From positions 1,056,954-1,120,953 of the forward strand of contig NC_031470.1 in assembly GCF_000006565.2 (NCBI RefSeq): a stretch of 64,000 bases of DNA, in the 5' to 3' direction. Below, one piece after another: positions 1 through 12,800 of the stretch (its first letter is position 1; each line of letters opens with the position of its first letter). The notes beneath the pieces were generated by a model that made no database searches, had not been told where the DNA came from, and saw nothing but the letters and a program-made list of their open reading frames with translations. The position numbers and the translations under genes are program-made. This DNA comes from Toxoplasma gondii ME49 (Eukaryota; Apicomplexa; Conoidasida; Eucoccidiorida; Sarcocystidae).

Positions 1-162
1 CCGCTCATTGGGATTTCTTTGAGACCCATTCCGTTCGACTGCGAGGAGAGGTGTATTGAACCACGCACTCGCCCACTTGGAAAAATACAGTCATATGTTT
101 TCGTCGTTTACCCGCTACTTCCGCGTTCAACAGTACTGGCCATTAAAAGCGCACAGTTCCAG

Positions 163-169
163 TGCATGC
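163..169. promoter_or_regulatory. TGCATGC element upstream of the first gene
   Basis: The palindromic heptamer TGCATGC lies about 270 bases before the proposed start codon at 438. TGCATGC-type elements recur in coccidian promoters and match binding preferences known for ApiAP2 factors. The same heptamer also occurs inside introns of this window, so a single copy is weak evidence. The role is inferred from position only. Confidence 0.25.
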
Positions 170-437
170 GTAGCAGCCCGGGACTATGCAACATCGACAG
201 GTGTGGCGCACAGCATGCCTGCTGCCCTTCACAATGCCACTAAGGAGACGAGAAACTGACTCTCTGTGAGGGCACGAGAACGAACTCTACGTCTTAGAAA
301 CAGGAAGCTGAAGTAGCTCTCTGAGAACTGGAGAAGCGCTGGAGCTCGAAAACAAGATGTGTTGAGTCTGTTTCGTCGTTTCTGGCCACTCCAGTTTGAA
401 CGTTTTTACTTCTTGTCCTCGAGTCCCTCGTTGCTGC

Positions 438-2316
438 ATGACCTCCAGGCGAACGTACCAAAGCCTTAATGAGCTCGCGACTTACTTCACTCACCTCGAA
501 AGTGAAGACCAGGATGAGATCGTCAGTCTTCTGCTTCTGTGCCGCAAGTACGGCCAAGGAAACACGCTGATGAGAAGGCTTGTCGAGGGGGCTACGCCCC
601 GAGTGACTTTTTGGGAATTCGAGGCGTTGACAAGTCCACGGGTCGGTGAATATCGGACTCGTCCACACTACAGAGAACGTGCAGAGGCGTATTCACACGT
701 ATGATTTCACCTGTTTGACCTCATGATCTGCTTAATCGCGGAGACACATGCGTTCGTGCCTTTATCCTCAGCTTGACGTGGATGCGCGATTGTTTGTACC
801 AGCGACAACATAGGGCTAGACATGCAGTCTCTGTGCACATTTTCTCCGATCCAGAAGTGCATGTCTCTAGCAGAGTGAACAGAGATCGTGCAGTGCCTAA
901 GATGCTGAATATGACTCCAGCTATGATATATAACAGCCCCGTCTTTGTGCATGTTTCCTTTGGGTTGTGTGGCGCCCGCACACTTGCGTTTTGATGGTGT
1001 ATTCGTTGCTGATGTTTTCTTTTTTTCTCCTTCCTCTGACTAGGTTGGAGCAACAGGTGGAGCAACAACACGTGGTTATCGACATGTTGGAGCATGACCT
1101 GACAACGGCAAATGCCGCACTAAAATTCCCTCCGGAGTGGAGAGCCCTCGACGAGATCGATCTCGTGTCTCTGGTCCCTGCTGGTGAGTTTGAGAGGGGT
1201 AGGAGCATTGTTTCTCCTCTGTTTTCGGGTTCATTTCCTCCGTGGCCGAAATTGGTGAACAGCAAATGAAGACCTGAGACAGGAGAAAGAGGCAGACAGA
1301 GAGGGTGACGGAAAGCTAAAAGGGAACGAGAGGTCCGCTGCGTGTACGCGTGAGGAAGAGCTTTCCGTGGCATCGCTTTTTTGCTATCAGCCGCGTGCTA
1401 CTGCTGGCTTCATGTCCAGAGCCGTTTTCCCCCATTTTTGGCCGTCTCAAGGCAGGATGGGTAAACGACTTTTTTTCTTCTTCATACTGCAGTCGCGCAC
1501 ACGCTCAAGCATATTTCAACATGAGTACATGCGACATCACCTTTGTGCTCCATATACAAAACAATTATGTATATGCATCTAATTTTGTGCTCCTAATATG
1601 TATGTGTATGTACGTCTGAATGCATAGAGTGTACGAGTGTACATTGGTAGCATGATGCAGTTTGATAAAGGTGTAGTTAGAGAAAGCTGTTGTTTCGCAA
1701 TACATCCACCAACGAACAGCCATTCCGGCGAAGACCTCACTGGCTCTCTGTGCAGTCTCCAGTCTTTCACGAAGGTCGAACCAACTTTCATCGACTGCAG
1801 TACCGAAGCATCCACTAATAAACCTAAACGATGCAAGATCTGCGAGTCAGTGTGACTGTAGACGAGTAGGTGTTTTGTGTCTCTATAGCAGTTTGTCTCC
1901 TTCGCTGTCTACTCGGCATCTCTCTTCATTGTCTCTCGTATCTCTTTTTGCATGTGCCTCAAATTACCAGACCCCATTCACTCCTATGTGTGTCTCTCAT
2001 TGTGTACCTGCCTGGGTTTTATCCTCGCATTTTGCTTTGATTTTCGTACCTGCGTCCCTCAGACACCGCCTTCCAGCCCACCACCGCAACACCGCTCTTT
2101 CTCAAGAGTGCGAACCTTCTACCCGCAGCGGTGCCACCAGAAACGGCCCCCCCGAGCTCGCCTCAAGCTGCTCCGAAAAGCGCCGAGGCGCCCAAGAGCG
2201 ACGCCGCAAAGGCGGCGAAGCCTGCCGCGCCTACGGGCACAAAAGCCCCGGGGATCAAGGCCCCCGGCGCGGGGAAGAAGCCCGTGTTCAAGACGACGAT
2301 CAAGGCCGCAAAATAA
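438..2316 (+). CDS. Small coiled-coil protein with Lys/Ala/Pro-rich tail, three exons
   Basis: I do not recognise the family. Exons 438-547, 1044-1183 and 2063-2316 join in phase (junction phases 2 and 1) and give 167 residues. The start ATG at 438 begins MTSRRTYQSLNEL; an earlier open stretch in this frame has no ATG. Residues 10-60 are acidic and then heptad-like, with LEQQVEQQHVVIDMLEHDL crossing the first junction, so a short coiled coil is likely. The last 60 residues are low in complexity and rich in Ala, Pro and Lys, ending in a basic stretch (KKPVFKTTIKAAK). No signal peptide or membrane helix is visible. Donors are GTACGG and GTGAGT; acceptors end CTAG and CTCAG. The phase match across both introns is the main support. 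Additional 5' exons are possible. It ends about 1.6 kb from the end of a convergent minus-strand gene. Confidence 0.7.
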
Positions 2317-2468
2317 TAAGGGAAACGCAGAAAACGTAGAATGTAGAAGAAACAACGCCGCAAAGGTGTTCCGAAGCTTGGACAGTGGCAAGGAAAACAT
2401 CTCGAGAGACAGACAGGCGTGGCAAGAAACATGTTTTACACATCTGCGGCACATCTGTAAACAAGGGC

Positions 2469-2488
2469 ATATATATATATATATATAT
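2469..2488. repeat. (TA)n microsatellite
   Basis: This is an uninterrupted run of alternating A and T, about 20 bases long, just past the stop codon of the upstream gene. It is a simple sequence repeat and probably lies in the 3' UTR or in intergenic DNA. Confidence 0.9.
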
Positions 2489-2529
2489 GTATGTATACGA
2501 GGATAGTGTGTTTTCTTCGTGTTCTGCCA

Positions 2530-2562
<33 letters not shown>

Positions 2563-2570
2563 CATATATT
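2530..2570. repeat. (TA)n/(TG) microsatellite
   Basis: About 40 bases of alternating TA are interrupted by single TG and CA steps. It lies close to the first TA run and probably varies in length between strains. Confidence 0.9.
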
Positions 2571-3880
2571 GAGGGGATACAATTATGCTGTGGGTGCACA
2601 GAATTTTTGGAAATCGTTTTCTGCGTAGAGCTAGCGGGCGGACCAGAGTCCCAGACGAGGTCCGCGTAAGATTCTTGACCCCCTGTGTTCCTTTCTGTGG
2701 CGTGGCCGGTGTTTTGGGTCGTCTTTTGTGAGTTCATCGAGACCATTCAGTGATTTGCGCTTTGCTGTAAACCAGGTGCGTAGCAGCTCTGGCCCACGAA
2801 CAGACAAGGTAAACTGGTTCAATTTATTTTCCATGAATACCTGAACCTAGTACGAGGGGCTGAAAACGTCGCTGCCGATTAGAAAACGCTCCCAGACTCC
2901 AGAGCAGACCCAAACATCGAAGGAGGCCTAAACAGGAGACGAGGCTCGACAGACGCTCGAAGACGACCACTCAGTAGAGCGCAAATAACATAAGATGCAC
3001 AGGTGTATTGGCTTTTATCGATACAGATCCAAAGAGTAAAACCAGCGGTAAACGTCTGTGGTGAGTGGACTGAAATGGCCAGCGTTGAGGGGCGCGCACG
3101 TCCGTTTTGCCGAGATGCGGGACTGAAGGCGCCGAAAAGGCCTGTATGGCACGTGGGGTAGGTTTTGCTGTGTTTTCTAGCCTGGTATACGGTGCTGGAG
3201 AGTGGGTGTTTTTCACGAACAACGTCGCGTAATCTGTGAAGGAGAAGGCTTTCGTCATGAAACGAAGAAAATGGTAGGGACTCCTTTCTGCTGAAAAGGC
3301 GGCATGCCAGCGAGGTTCGGCTCTCCAAGGTCTATATGCCACTACAGAAGAATGCAGATATACATCAGAAATACACCTATCAATATCTGTCGTGAGGACG
3401 AATACGAAAAGAACAATCCTTTTGAAAGTCGAAAGAAATGCGAGGATTCGTCTGCATAAATACTCCGGTGGAGTCCTCACTTTCCCTTGTGAACAGCAAC
3501 TCATGACTAAGTTTCGTCTCTGTTCTTACTTGGTTCTTAGCTTGTTCGTCCTCTCTGAAGCATATGCATAGATGTACATACGCACTTCTGGAAGAAGTTA
3601 TATATACATATATACCATTTCCCACGACCGTGAATACATGCATGAAGTTTCCTCTGTATGTCCAGTTGATACCCCTGCGGCGGATTCACTAAACACGATT
3701 CCTGTCCACGCGTACATGACCAAACTACGCAGATAAAGAGACACGTACCAACATCTGGACCACAACACATACGCGTATACGTTTCTGGAAAGCCGTAGGT
3801 ATTTGCAGGTTTTCAGCGGATTTCACCTATAAATGGCTGTGTAGTTATATATATTTATAATAAGTCGTAACCTTGCTGAC

Positions 3881-6800
3881 TCATATGAATCCAAATAATG
3901 GATCTAGATTGAGAGCGATTCCCTTCTCCCACATTTCTTCTACACACTGAAGAAACGCTTCGTCGTCTGACGAGAGCGAGACCGAAGGCAGAGAGAGACC
4001 CTGCTGCTCATGTTCTCTGCTATTCGTTTTTCGCTCTTCCCCTTCGCCCCGGTCTCCTGTTCGCCTTGCTGGAGCCTGTTTTTCTCCCCCAGTTTCGCTT
4101 CTGCTAGGCGCCTCTTCGCTCTCGAGTTCCGCCCCGCCTCCCTTCCTTGTCGGCAAGCCCCCGCTTGTTACCCAACCCCCGCAAGAAGAAATGCACGGAG
4201 ACGTCACAGGAAGCACGGCGCTGGCTTCTTCTGGATCGTTTGAGTTTCCAGAGGGGAAGCAACAGAAGAAAGAGCAGACATCAACCAGGTCCGAGGCGCG
4301 GCGGCGAGAACGCGTAGCCTCCAGACGATGAAGACGCAGGAGCCACAACCTGAGGAGACAGGGACGCAAAGCGAGGGGGCAGCAATTGGAAAGTCGACAA
4401 TCTCTCTGGAGGAAACGGATGTTATCGCGACGTATTTAAACAACGAAGCAATGTGAACAGAGAGCTCATTCGAAACAGACGAATACGAGAATACGTTGGA
4501 TGGAAAGACACAGGAACGCCTCAAGGAGGAAGCAGGCAGATATGTACAATTCACACAAACGGCAGACAGGAACAGGAAAAAAAGGGAGAAGGCGCGACGA
4601 GGAACTCGCACACGAACGAACAAACACACAAACAATCGAACTCAGCATACTGGCCAAGAGGAAAAGACGACTCTTGACAAGCGGTCTAGCGCGCCCAGCA
4701 TGCGAAAAAAAGAAAAACAAAACGGAAAAGCAGACGCGTCTCCCTTTCCTCCCTGGAGGGGCGCCTGTGGTCGGAGCACTCAGAATTGCGGCTAGGAATT
4801 CGAAAGCAGACATACAGATGAAACCGTACTAAACAAACACTGTCGAATATCTGTGTTTACCTATCCGCGACGGAAACGGACAGAACGGTCACGGCTGCCC
4901 TTGAGGAAAAAATTTATCCGGACCACCTCGCCGGCCACCAGCAGCCCCTGGACTTAGCGCTGCTCCTGTCCTACGGTTTCTCGTGTCTGCTTCCTTGTTT
5001 TCTCCTCTCTCTCTCTCTGCGTCTATTATTCCCGTCTCCTCTTTTCTTCGTCGACGAGTCTCTACCCTCAATATCTGTGTGTATAATTCTGTACTTCTCT
5101 TTTCTGCATTTGCTTCTTTGTTTTGTCTCCTGGTTCTCACCTCTTCGAATAGGGGCACTGTGTGACGCCTCGGAGGAGAACTCGGTCGAGCTCTCGCTCG
5201 AGGGCCTTCCTGCGCTTCCGCTGCGGGCCTGTCTCCTCCCGCCCCCCGGTGCCTCGTGTCTTCCGGGCGCGTGGGGGTCCACAGGCCTGGCTGGTTGGGC
5301 CCCGCTGGCCTCCGAAGCGCGCTTCGCCGGCAGACAAAGAATGCAAGAAAAGGAGAAGGACGTGAGCGTACAAGAAGAAGATTCCTTCCGTCGCCAGTGA
5401 CGAGGTGGGAGACCAGCGAGAGAAGAAGCGAGAGGGGCATGCCCCGTAGGCAATCGAAAGTTGCGCGTCGTGGAAAGCAAACTCGAAGGCCGCGGTGAGG
5501 ATTCTGCAGAAAGAAAGAGATAAGAAGAAACACCCTGTGGTGTATTGGAGTCTTCGAGATCTAAATTCATCCCACAAAGTTGGACTCTTAGCTGCAGAGG
5601 TCTGTGTACTTCAAATAATCACAGGTATCGCTCTCGCATGCAAAGGGAACTGGAGCCAGACGGCTGTTGACCATGGAACCGGAACAAATACGGCAGCTAA
5701 GGAAAGCACTACAAAGTCTAGAGGCGTCGAGTGCCAGCAGAGAGACCTTCAGTTGAAATTGAGAGGACCTAACAACGAAGCTACAACCTGCGACGCCGTC
5801 TTTCTTCGTGTTGATTCACGAGTCTCGTACATCAACTGCTTCCGTTCTCTACTCTGTGCCCCACACATCGCGCCTTTTTGCACGCCCGGTGACGCATCTT
5901 TTGATTGATCTTAGGACTCGTTTTCATGCAGGCGCAGTTCCGGGGTACCGAATCCACCGCCCTTTCGTTCTCCTTGTCCCCTTTCGATGTTCTGTTCGTT
6001 GTTCGATGCCTCCCGAAACAAGAAGGGCACTGTTTTGGCCGCCACGCAGCCCCGGCTAGAAAGGGGGCTCCCTCGGACCATCGAGCTGCAATGAATGGTC
6101 GGTGCTGTTCCACCACGGCGTCCTGCTACCTCGAGACTCCAGTGGTGCACTGGTGCCTTCACTCTCTGCATGCGTTTGACTTCGCGCTTGGGAAGGCAGC
6201 GGTTCTACAAGCTAGATCGAAAGATAAACAACCATCCAAGCGTTGGTTACGTACCCACAACCCCAGTGCCGTAGCTGCAAATGACGTGGTGACCTCCCGT
6301 GACACTGCAAAACATACAAAGGCACCTTCCTCCAGTAGTTCACCATGTTTACCACGTGGAGTGAGAGCCCGTGTGGTCAAAGAATGCCACTGTCCCCTGG
6401 GTCTTTGAGTTTCTTCCCGCAACTCACTTGAGGGAAGGGGCTCCTGTCAGCATTTCAGCGACAGCGAACGCCTCGAGCATCGCCATCGAGAAGGCACCTT
6501 CCGCCGTGGTTTCGAGTGCGCCTTTTTCCAACCGAAAAGGACTTTTCAACTCGACACAGCCTTCGTCTTCCGCCTCATCACCGGGGACGCCACTTTCGCG
6601 CTCGTCGTCGTCAGCAGTCTCCTCGTCTCCCTCCCTTGCCGCGCGCCCCTGCAATCCGTGCTTCACTTCTGTCCTTCTCGCTTGATCCCCCTCGCAGCGC
6701 ATGCAGTCTGTCTTCGCCTTGTGGCCTCCTTCCTTCTGACCTGTCTCTGACTCTCTCCAGTCGTCCCCCCCAACTCGGACTCTCCTCTGCCTTCTTTCCA

Positions 6801-9800
6801 CTCCGGGCTTGTCCTGCCCCCCGTTGTGCCTCGCCTCGTCTCCCTGACCGTCATGTCTTTCCTTTTGGGCTCCCTCCGGCGCGCACGCGTTCCCGCGAAC
6901 AGACGGAGGTCCCGAGCTTCTTCTCCCCTTTAACCTGTCGCTGCTCACATGCGAGGTTCTCCCTTCTGGCTGCTTCATCGCGCTGCGCATGCGAGGCCAC
7001 GGAGAGGAGACAATTCCGAAGAACGGGAAACGAAGAAGGTGAAGAAGGCGCTCGCGAACGTCGAACGCGTCGCTGTGTCGTCGCCGAAAGTGCTGCGGAA
7101 ATCAGGCACAGCGAACAACAACGAAGAAGCGGGTTCAGAAACGCGACCTTCTGTGTCGTCCTGCTTCCTTTTTTTGCAGCCTAACAGTCACTGTCCCGTC
7201 CTGCCTCTTTGCTTGTCTTCACACGGAGAGGGAGCGCCCTTCGCTATTTCGGCTTCTCCACGGTTATGCTTCCGCCTGTCAGCGTTCCTCTCTGTGGAAT
7301 TTTCCATCGTTGCTTCCTTCCGCGTCTCATCCCCGCTTGCGCCTCGGCTCCTGTCTGTCTAGGTTTCCGCCCCTCCATTTATCGCGGTCTTTCGCCAGCT
7401 TCGCGCGTCTCTGTTTCCCCCTTTCTTTCTTCAACACAGCTCGCGTCACCCATTTGAATGGGATGCTTCAAAAAAGATGCGCTTCTCTTTCTGTCGTTCT
7501 GTGGCCTCAGCTCGCCGGCTTCTCTCTCCCCGTCGTGTTCCGCTCGTCAGATCACCTGAATATACAGAGCGAGAAAAAGTCGATTTCGAGGAAAGAATAC
7601 GAGAGCGAGTTCCGAAACGCGTGCGAAAACATCTTCTTCTCGTGGAATACCCTCCTCGTCGTCCAGCTCCTTTATCGCAGCTTCACGGTCAGCGCACTCC
7701 GCTTCGCGGCATGAACTTCCTCTGTTTCTTGTCCAGAAAGTAGAGATCCTCGAACACTGCTGTCCCAGAGCCACGAGGAGAGACAACATAAAAGTGAAGA
7801 AGAGCTCGAGACACCGCGCCTCTTCGCCACACAGGCGCGGCCCTGCCGCGGCGGCTCTGCATGCGCCAGTCACATTCCTTTCTGAAACCGCAACAAGAAA
7901 TGGAAGATGAGGAGCTTGGCCGCCTTCGGCTTTCGCCTCTTTGCCCGCTTTCTCCGAGGCAAGGACGCAAAGGTCCTCGAGCGACTCCGCGCGAGGGAGC
8001 AAAGAGAACATGCGCGGAAACGCCGAACCTCTCAGGACCCGCCAAACAGCGCGGGCGGGCGAAGCCCAAGAAAGCGCCGCCGAGACGATGGCAAGGAGAA
8101 AGACACAAGAGTAGAAGGGGGACGAAAAAAGAGGGAACTCCTGAGCGGAAGACACGCATTCATCACACAAAACCGCGTCTCGACGTAGGTACGCAGATGG
8201 GCAGTTCAATCCTTGCGCGGATTGGACCTCCGTGACTCCTCAGAATAAGCAACTGGGTCCTCCGTTTGCAGGTTCTACCGTCCCCATGCAGAAGGCAAGC
8301 GCTCACGACATCGGTGGAAAGTCACAGGAACGGGTGAACGACTTGTCTTTTAAATAGAACGCCGATTCCCAAGCAGAACTCCGCGGCGCGATGCTGAACA
8401 TGTGCACGCGCAACTCTGGGACGCCGCCACAACGCGGCTTTCTTCGCCTTGAAAGATCCACAAAAGATGCGCGCGTGGAGCTCGGTGGACAGAAGGAACT
8501 TGCCACGCATTCCAGTATCAGTAAAAACGATAAAGACAGAACGATTTTATATTCGATGGTACCGAATAGCAGCCCGAGCAATGAATGCGCGAGTTCAACG
8601 AGCACACAAGGTGGAACGGCAGATCAGTTTCGATGTCCGACGTGTGGCGGATCTCCCAAGTATGTGTAGGTCTTCTTATCCTTCGCATAGGGCATAACGG
8701 AAAGAGACGCTGGCGAGACACACGCCCTGCGTGGAACAAAGAACCCTGACACGATATCAGGTTCCCTCCGCTCTCGACTGTCTGTTGCCCTGGCTATTTT
8801 TGACTGCAAAAGCGCTGCTCCGGCTCAAGTCCTTCGACTCTGTGCCCCCATTCACACGCGTCAGAAAGTCACATGGCATCCAGAAAGTTGTATCTGGTTT
8901 TTTCGTTTCCCCCCTTCTTCCCTGCCCTCTCTCCGCCTCATGGTATCTTCTATTCCTTCCCTCTTTTGCATTCTTCTGTTCCTTCCAGCTCTCCTTCTCT
9001 CTTCTTTCCTGCTTCCGTCGTCGTCTTCCTCTCCTTTTCACTTCATTCTTAAACTGCGCGTTCTATCCGAAGCAACGTCGCTCCCTGGGGCGTGTACAGG
9101 CACTCATAAAGGCAGATGCGAGATTGACTTCTGCTCCATTGTTCATAGAGACGACGAGGGCGAATACACGCAACGACGTGACGTACGTACCTGCTCCTCA
9201 CTGGTGAGAATCATGGCGGTCCTATCTGTGGCGAGAGAGTTCAGTTTTTCAGTCAGTTTTCGCTTGGCAGCCGCGAGACGCTTGCGAGCAAAGAAGCTCC
9301 TCTCCGTCCGCATGCCTCGCTCTCCCGCCCTTCCCAAGGGTCTCCAGTCTCCCTCAACCGGCTCGGCCCGACGGTCCGTCGCTCGAGCAGGGCCGCCTGC
9401 AGCGAGGAGAGGAGACAAATCCGCAAAGTTCTCTTCAGCCGCGCAACACGCGACGCCGAGAGCCCAGACGGAGAGGCCCCCACCTTCCCACGGAAGCAAG
9501 CGGGGCAGGGTGGAAGAGGAGACAGACGCCAGGGCCGGGAAGAGCCAGCAAAGCCCCGCCAGACTTCGGTCGAGCGGCGCGCGGAGAACGTCGTGTAGCA
9601 GCAGGGCTTCTTGAGGCGAGAGGGTGGAGACAAACGGGGACACCCCACACGCCGAAGGGACAGAAACGTCGGACACCTTCTGGGAAACGAGCTCCAGGTG
9701 CGCCCAAGACGCCGCCAACGGAAGATGGTGGGAGAAGGCGGAACAGCAGGTGAACATGACGTTCCGTGCAGATGACAACGGACACCGCTTTTCTTTCTCG

Positions 9801-12800
9801 CCGTTCCGCCTAGAGCGTGCGCAGTCCTCAGCCAAAGGACGACTCGCAGATATCGAGGACGGAGACAAAACAGAGAAGTTAGAGGAAACAGAGGAAGACG
9901 AGACGGGATGCTGGTGACCACAGCTTTGCTGAAAGGCTTCGTGGAACAGGGAGGAAGCGTAGGCGAGCCAGAGGCCCGGCGAAGCGGGGAAGAGCCGCAG
10001 AACTGTCTTGGTCACCCTGGAGACACAACACAAGCCTGGCACTTCATTTGCCTTAACAGGTGTTCAGTCAGCTGATGGTCGATGCCAAAGGCTTGCGCAA
10101 CCCTCCCTTCGAAACGGAGGTCCTGTCAGCTCTCGGTCGCAACGGGGAGACGGGGCTGTTCATGATCGTCAGAACAACAGAAGTATGCACGACACGCAAA
10201 GAGAAACAACGAGTTTTCTGACTAAAACGCACACACGAGTCACCGGCACGAGTTTCCGACTCTCGAGAATTCATAAGAGTCTCCTGAGGGTAAGGGGTTC
10301 TCGCCTCATGGCTCCGACAACCAGAACAGGCGGTGGAGCGGCGGGCTCTGCCCTGACGTAAAAAATGAGTATTTCTACAGTTGCATCTCAGCAAGTATTT
10401 CTTGAATCCAGAATCCAAGCGGGCACAGCAGAACGTAAATCCGGTGAACCAAGACCTTCAAGATCTGAAGCCAGTTTAGAAATTCCAGCTTGTAAACCTG
10501 GGAAAGGTCCTTCTCTGCGAAACCATCCGTTTGTCCGAAAAGGCGGCCACTGTTATATAGGGCGAGCGACGCCACGAGGAAAGCAGACAAGAGGCTCCAC
10601 AGATCGGAGACACGGGAGAAGAGAAGCACGCGGTGGAAGAGACAGGGAAAGGTGATGGCGTAGCGGAGGGGAATCTTAACAATAGGTGGAAACCCCCTGA
10701 TGAAGCGGACCTCCCAGACTCACTTGGGATTTCGACAGGCTGCCATGACGCAGTAAGCCACCAGAGGATCTCCGGGAAGACACAGAAGAGCCTGAGGAGG
10801 GGCGAAAGCCAAGCGGACAACACAGACAAAAGGCAAGATGGCAGAAGCCCGGCAGGAACGGAGAAGCGGGAGTGCCGCTAAGAAGGGTGCGTTTGAGGTA
10901 CAGAGCAACGCTCTGAAACAAGAGGCGCGGTTCTTGCGTAAATGAGGCGCAAGCACGCAGGCAACGGATCGATCACGTTCTGGAGGCTTTCTATAGGACT
11001 GTTGTTATCACGGGTTTTGGGAGCCAACGAAGCCTGCTGAGATGCTGGAAAGTGACCAGCGCATTTCAGAAGATGCGAAGTAAAATGTACGGCACGAAAG
11101 AACGGAGTGCGCACGCGTGACAAGAAAATGGTTTGCGAGTGTGGAAGCGGGAGAAAGCGAAAAGAAGGTAACGAGGAACCCCACAAGGTAGTCAAGGAAA
11201 GAGCACTGACAAAGATCCCTGGAGAAGACGAGCATGACGGTATGTGCGCCCAGCAGGAGAGCAGGAGAAAGGCGAGAGAACAGCAAAAGCGAACTGAAGA
11301 GGAAACGTGTACAACGGCAGGACGAAGACGGAGGAACCAGTGAGAGGTCGATTGAACGAGACCTCTTTGCGAGGTGGAAACACAAGGAGCACGCTGTCGT
11401 TGAGAGAAAACACAGGGCGCCTTTATAGAAGCAGTCATCGGAACGATGGCAAGCTCCGGCAAAGAAGAGTGTCGCAAAAGAGAGAGACGAAAATCCGGAG
11501 TCACCCTCTTCCAAGAGTGTGAGAAAAAGTCAAGAAGGCGTTTCTTTAATGCTCTGTAAACATTTGTTCAAGAAAATTATTTTTCGTAGATTTCTACAAA
11601 AGAAAATTTGATTTTAATTGTTTTAACTATAGTGAATGTAACGCCCTATTTATAAGAAGTAATGCTTTTGTGTGAGACGCGCGGACGGTATTCGAGACTC
11701 TTAATTCGCTCTCTTTCTTGTTTTAGTCCCTGGTGAACGCTGACATCCAGGACGCGGTCACTCTCGCTTTAAGCTCCTCCCCTGCTGGTCACATCTGCGT
11801 CACCTGGGAAGCGAGAAGGCCGACGAGCTGGGCGCGCGTTTGGCCTTCGCCTTCTCTCGGTGTGTTCTCGTCCAGCCTGTGTTGAGGCTGAGAAGCGTCA
11901 ACGTCCCTGTCTTCTCTACCACCTGCACTGGCACCTGCCTCTGACGCTTTTGTTCTTCCGCCGTCTTCCGGGTCTCCTCCACTCTGCCGTCCGCATTCAC
12001 GGCCGTTCGCTGGATCTTCTTCCATTCGTCTTCTCCCCTCGTGATCCTTCTTCTTCGCATGCATCCGGGCCACGGTGTCGCTCAGTCGCGCCTCGACACC
12101 CCTCCAGAGGCCGGTGAGCGTCGCCGCGAGCGTGGCGGCTTCCCCGTCTTCCATGAACGTGCTATCCGGCCACCAGGACCCAAACAGAGCGCCGGGGTTT
12201 CCCTCTTTGTTTCTTTTCCGCTTTGCCTTGTCCTGTTTCTTGAGATCCCCAGCCACACTCGCGGCCGCCTCCAAGCGGTGCACGTCTGCGCCGCTCTGAG
12301 GCTCGTCCGCGTCCTCTCGCCTCGGCGCACCGCCTGGGATCTCAGGCCAGGAGACAGTCGGAGACTCTGTCGTGGCGGGAGGCGCCGCAATCTTTGATGG
12401 GTCCTGAAGGAGATGGATGGTGAGAAGAAGCCGCACATCTACCGCCGCCTCTAGAGCTCGGACGGCTCGCGGATCGTTGGAACAGAATCTATGGAGGGAG
12501 GGGGAGGATAAGGCGTCCAAGGCCGACAGAAGTCGGTACCGTCGTTCTCTCTTTCTTCTCGCTTCATCGTTCTGCCTCTTGCATCCCTCCTCCCCCGCGG
12601 TCTCGGTCGCCTGGCAGGCAGCTTCTTCCCCTTCCTCCCGGCGGACACACAGGCGCCTGAGGAGTTCGCTATCGGACGCGACCCGCGCGGCCCCCTGCGA
12701 TGTCCATGGGGCCTGCGGGATGGCCAAGGGGCTCTGCGGCGTGGCTCGCTCTGCCGAAGCCGGGAGCAGCTGCACAGCCTCTGTTTGGTCCTTCACCTCG

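Larger units (their letters stand above)
2317..3880. other. Convergent intergenic region with TA microsatellites
   Basis: This stretch separates the 3' ends of the small coiled-coil gene (+) and the large hypothetical gene (-). It holds two TA repeats and several short AT-rich runs near 3600 and 3850. I see no exon with both splice support and a coding-like frame. It probably contains both 3' untranslated regions. Confidence 0.5.
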
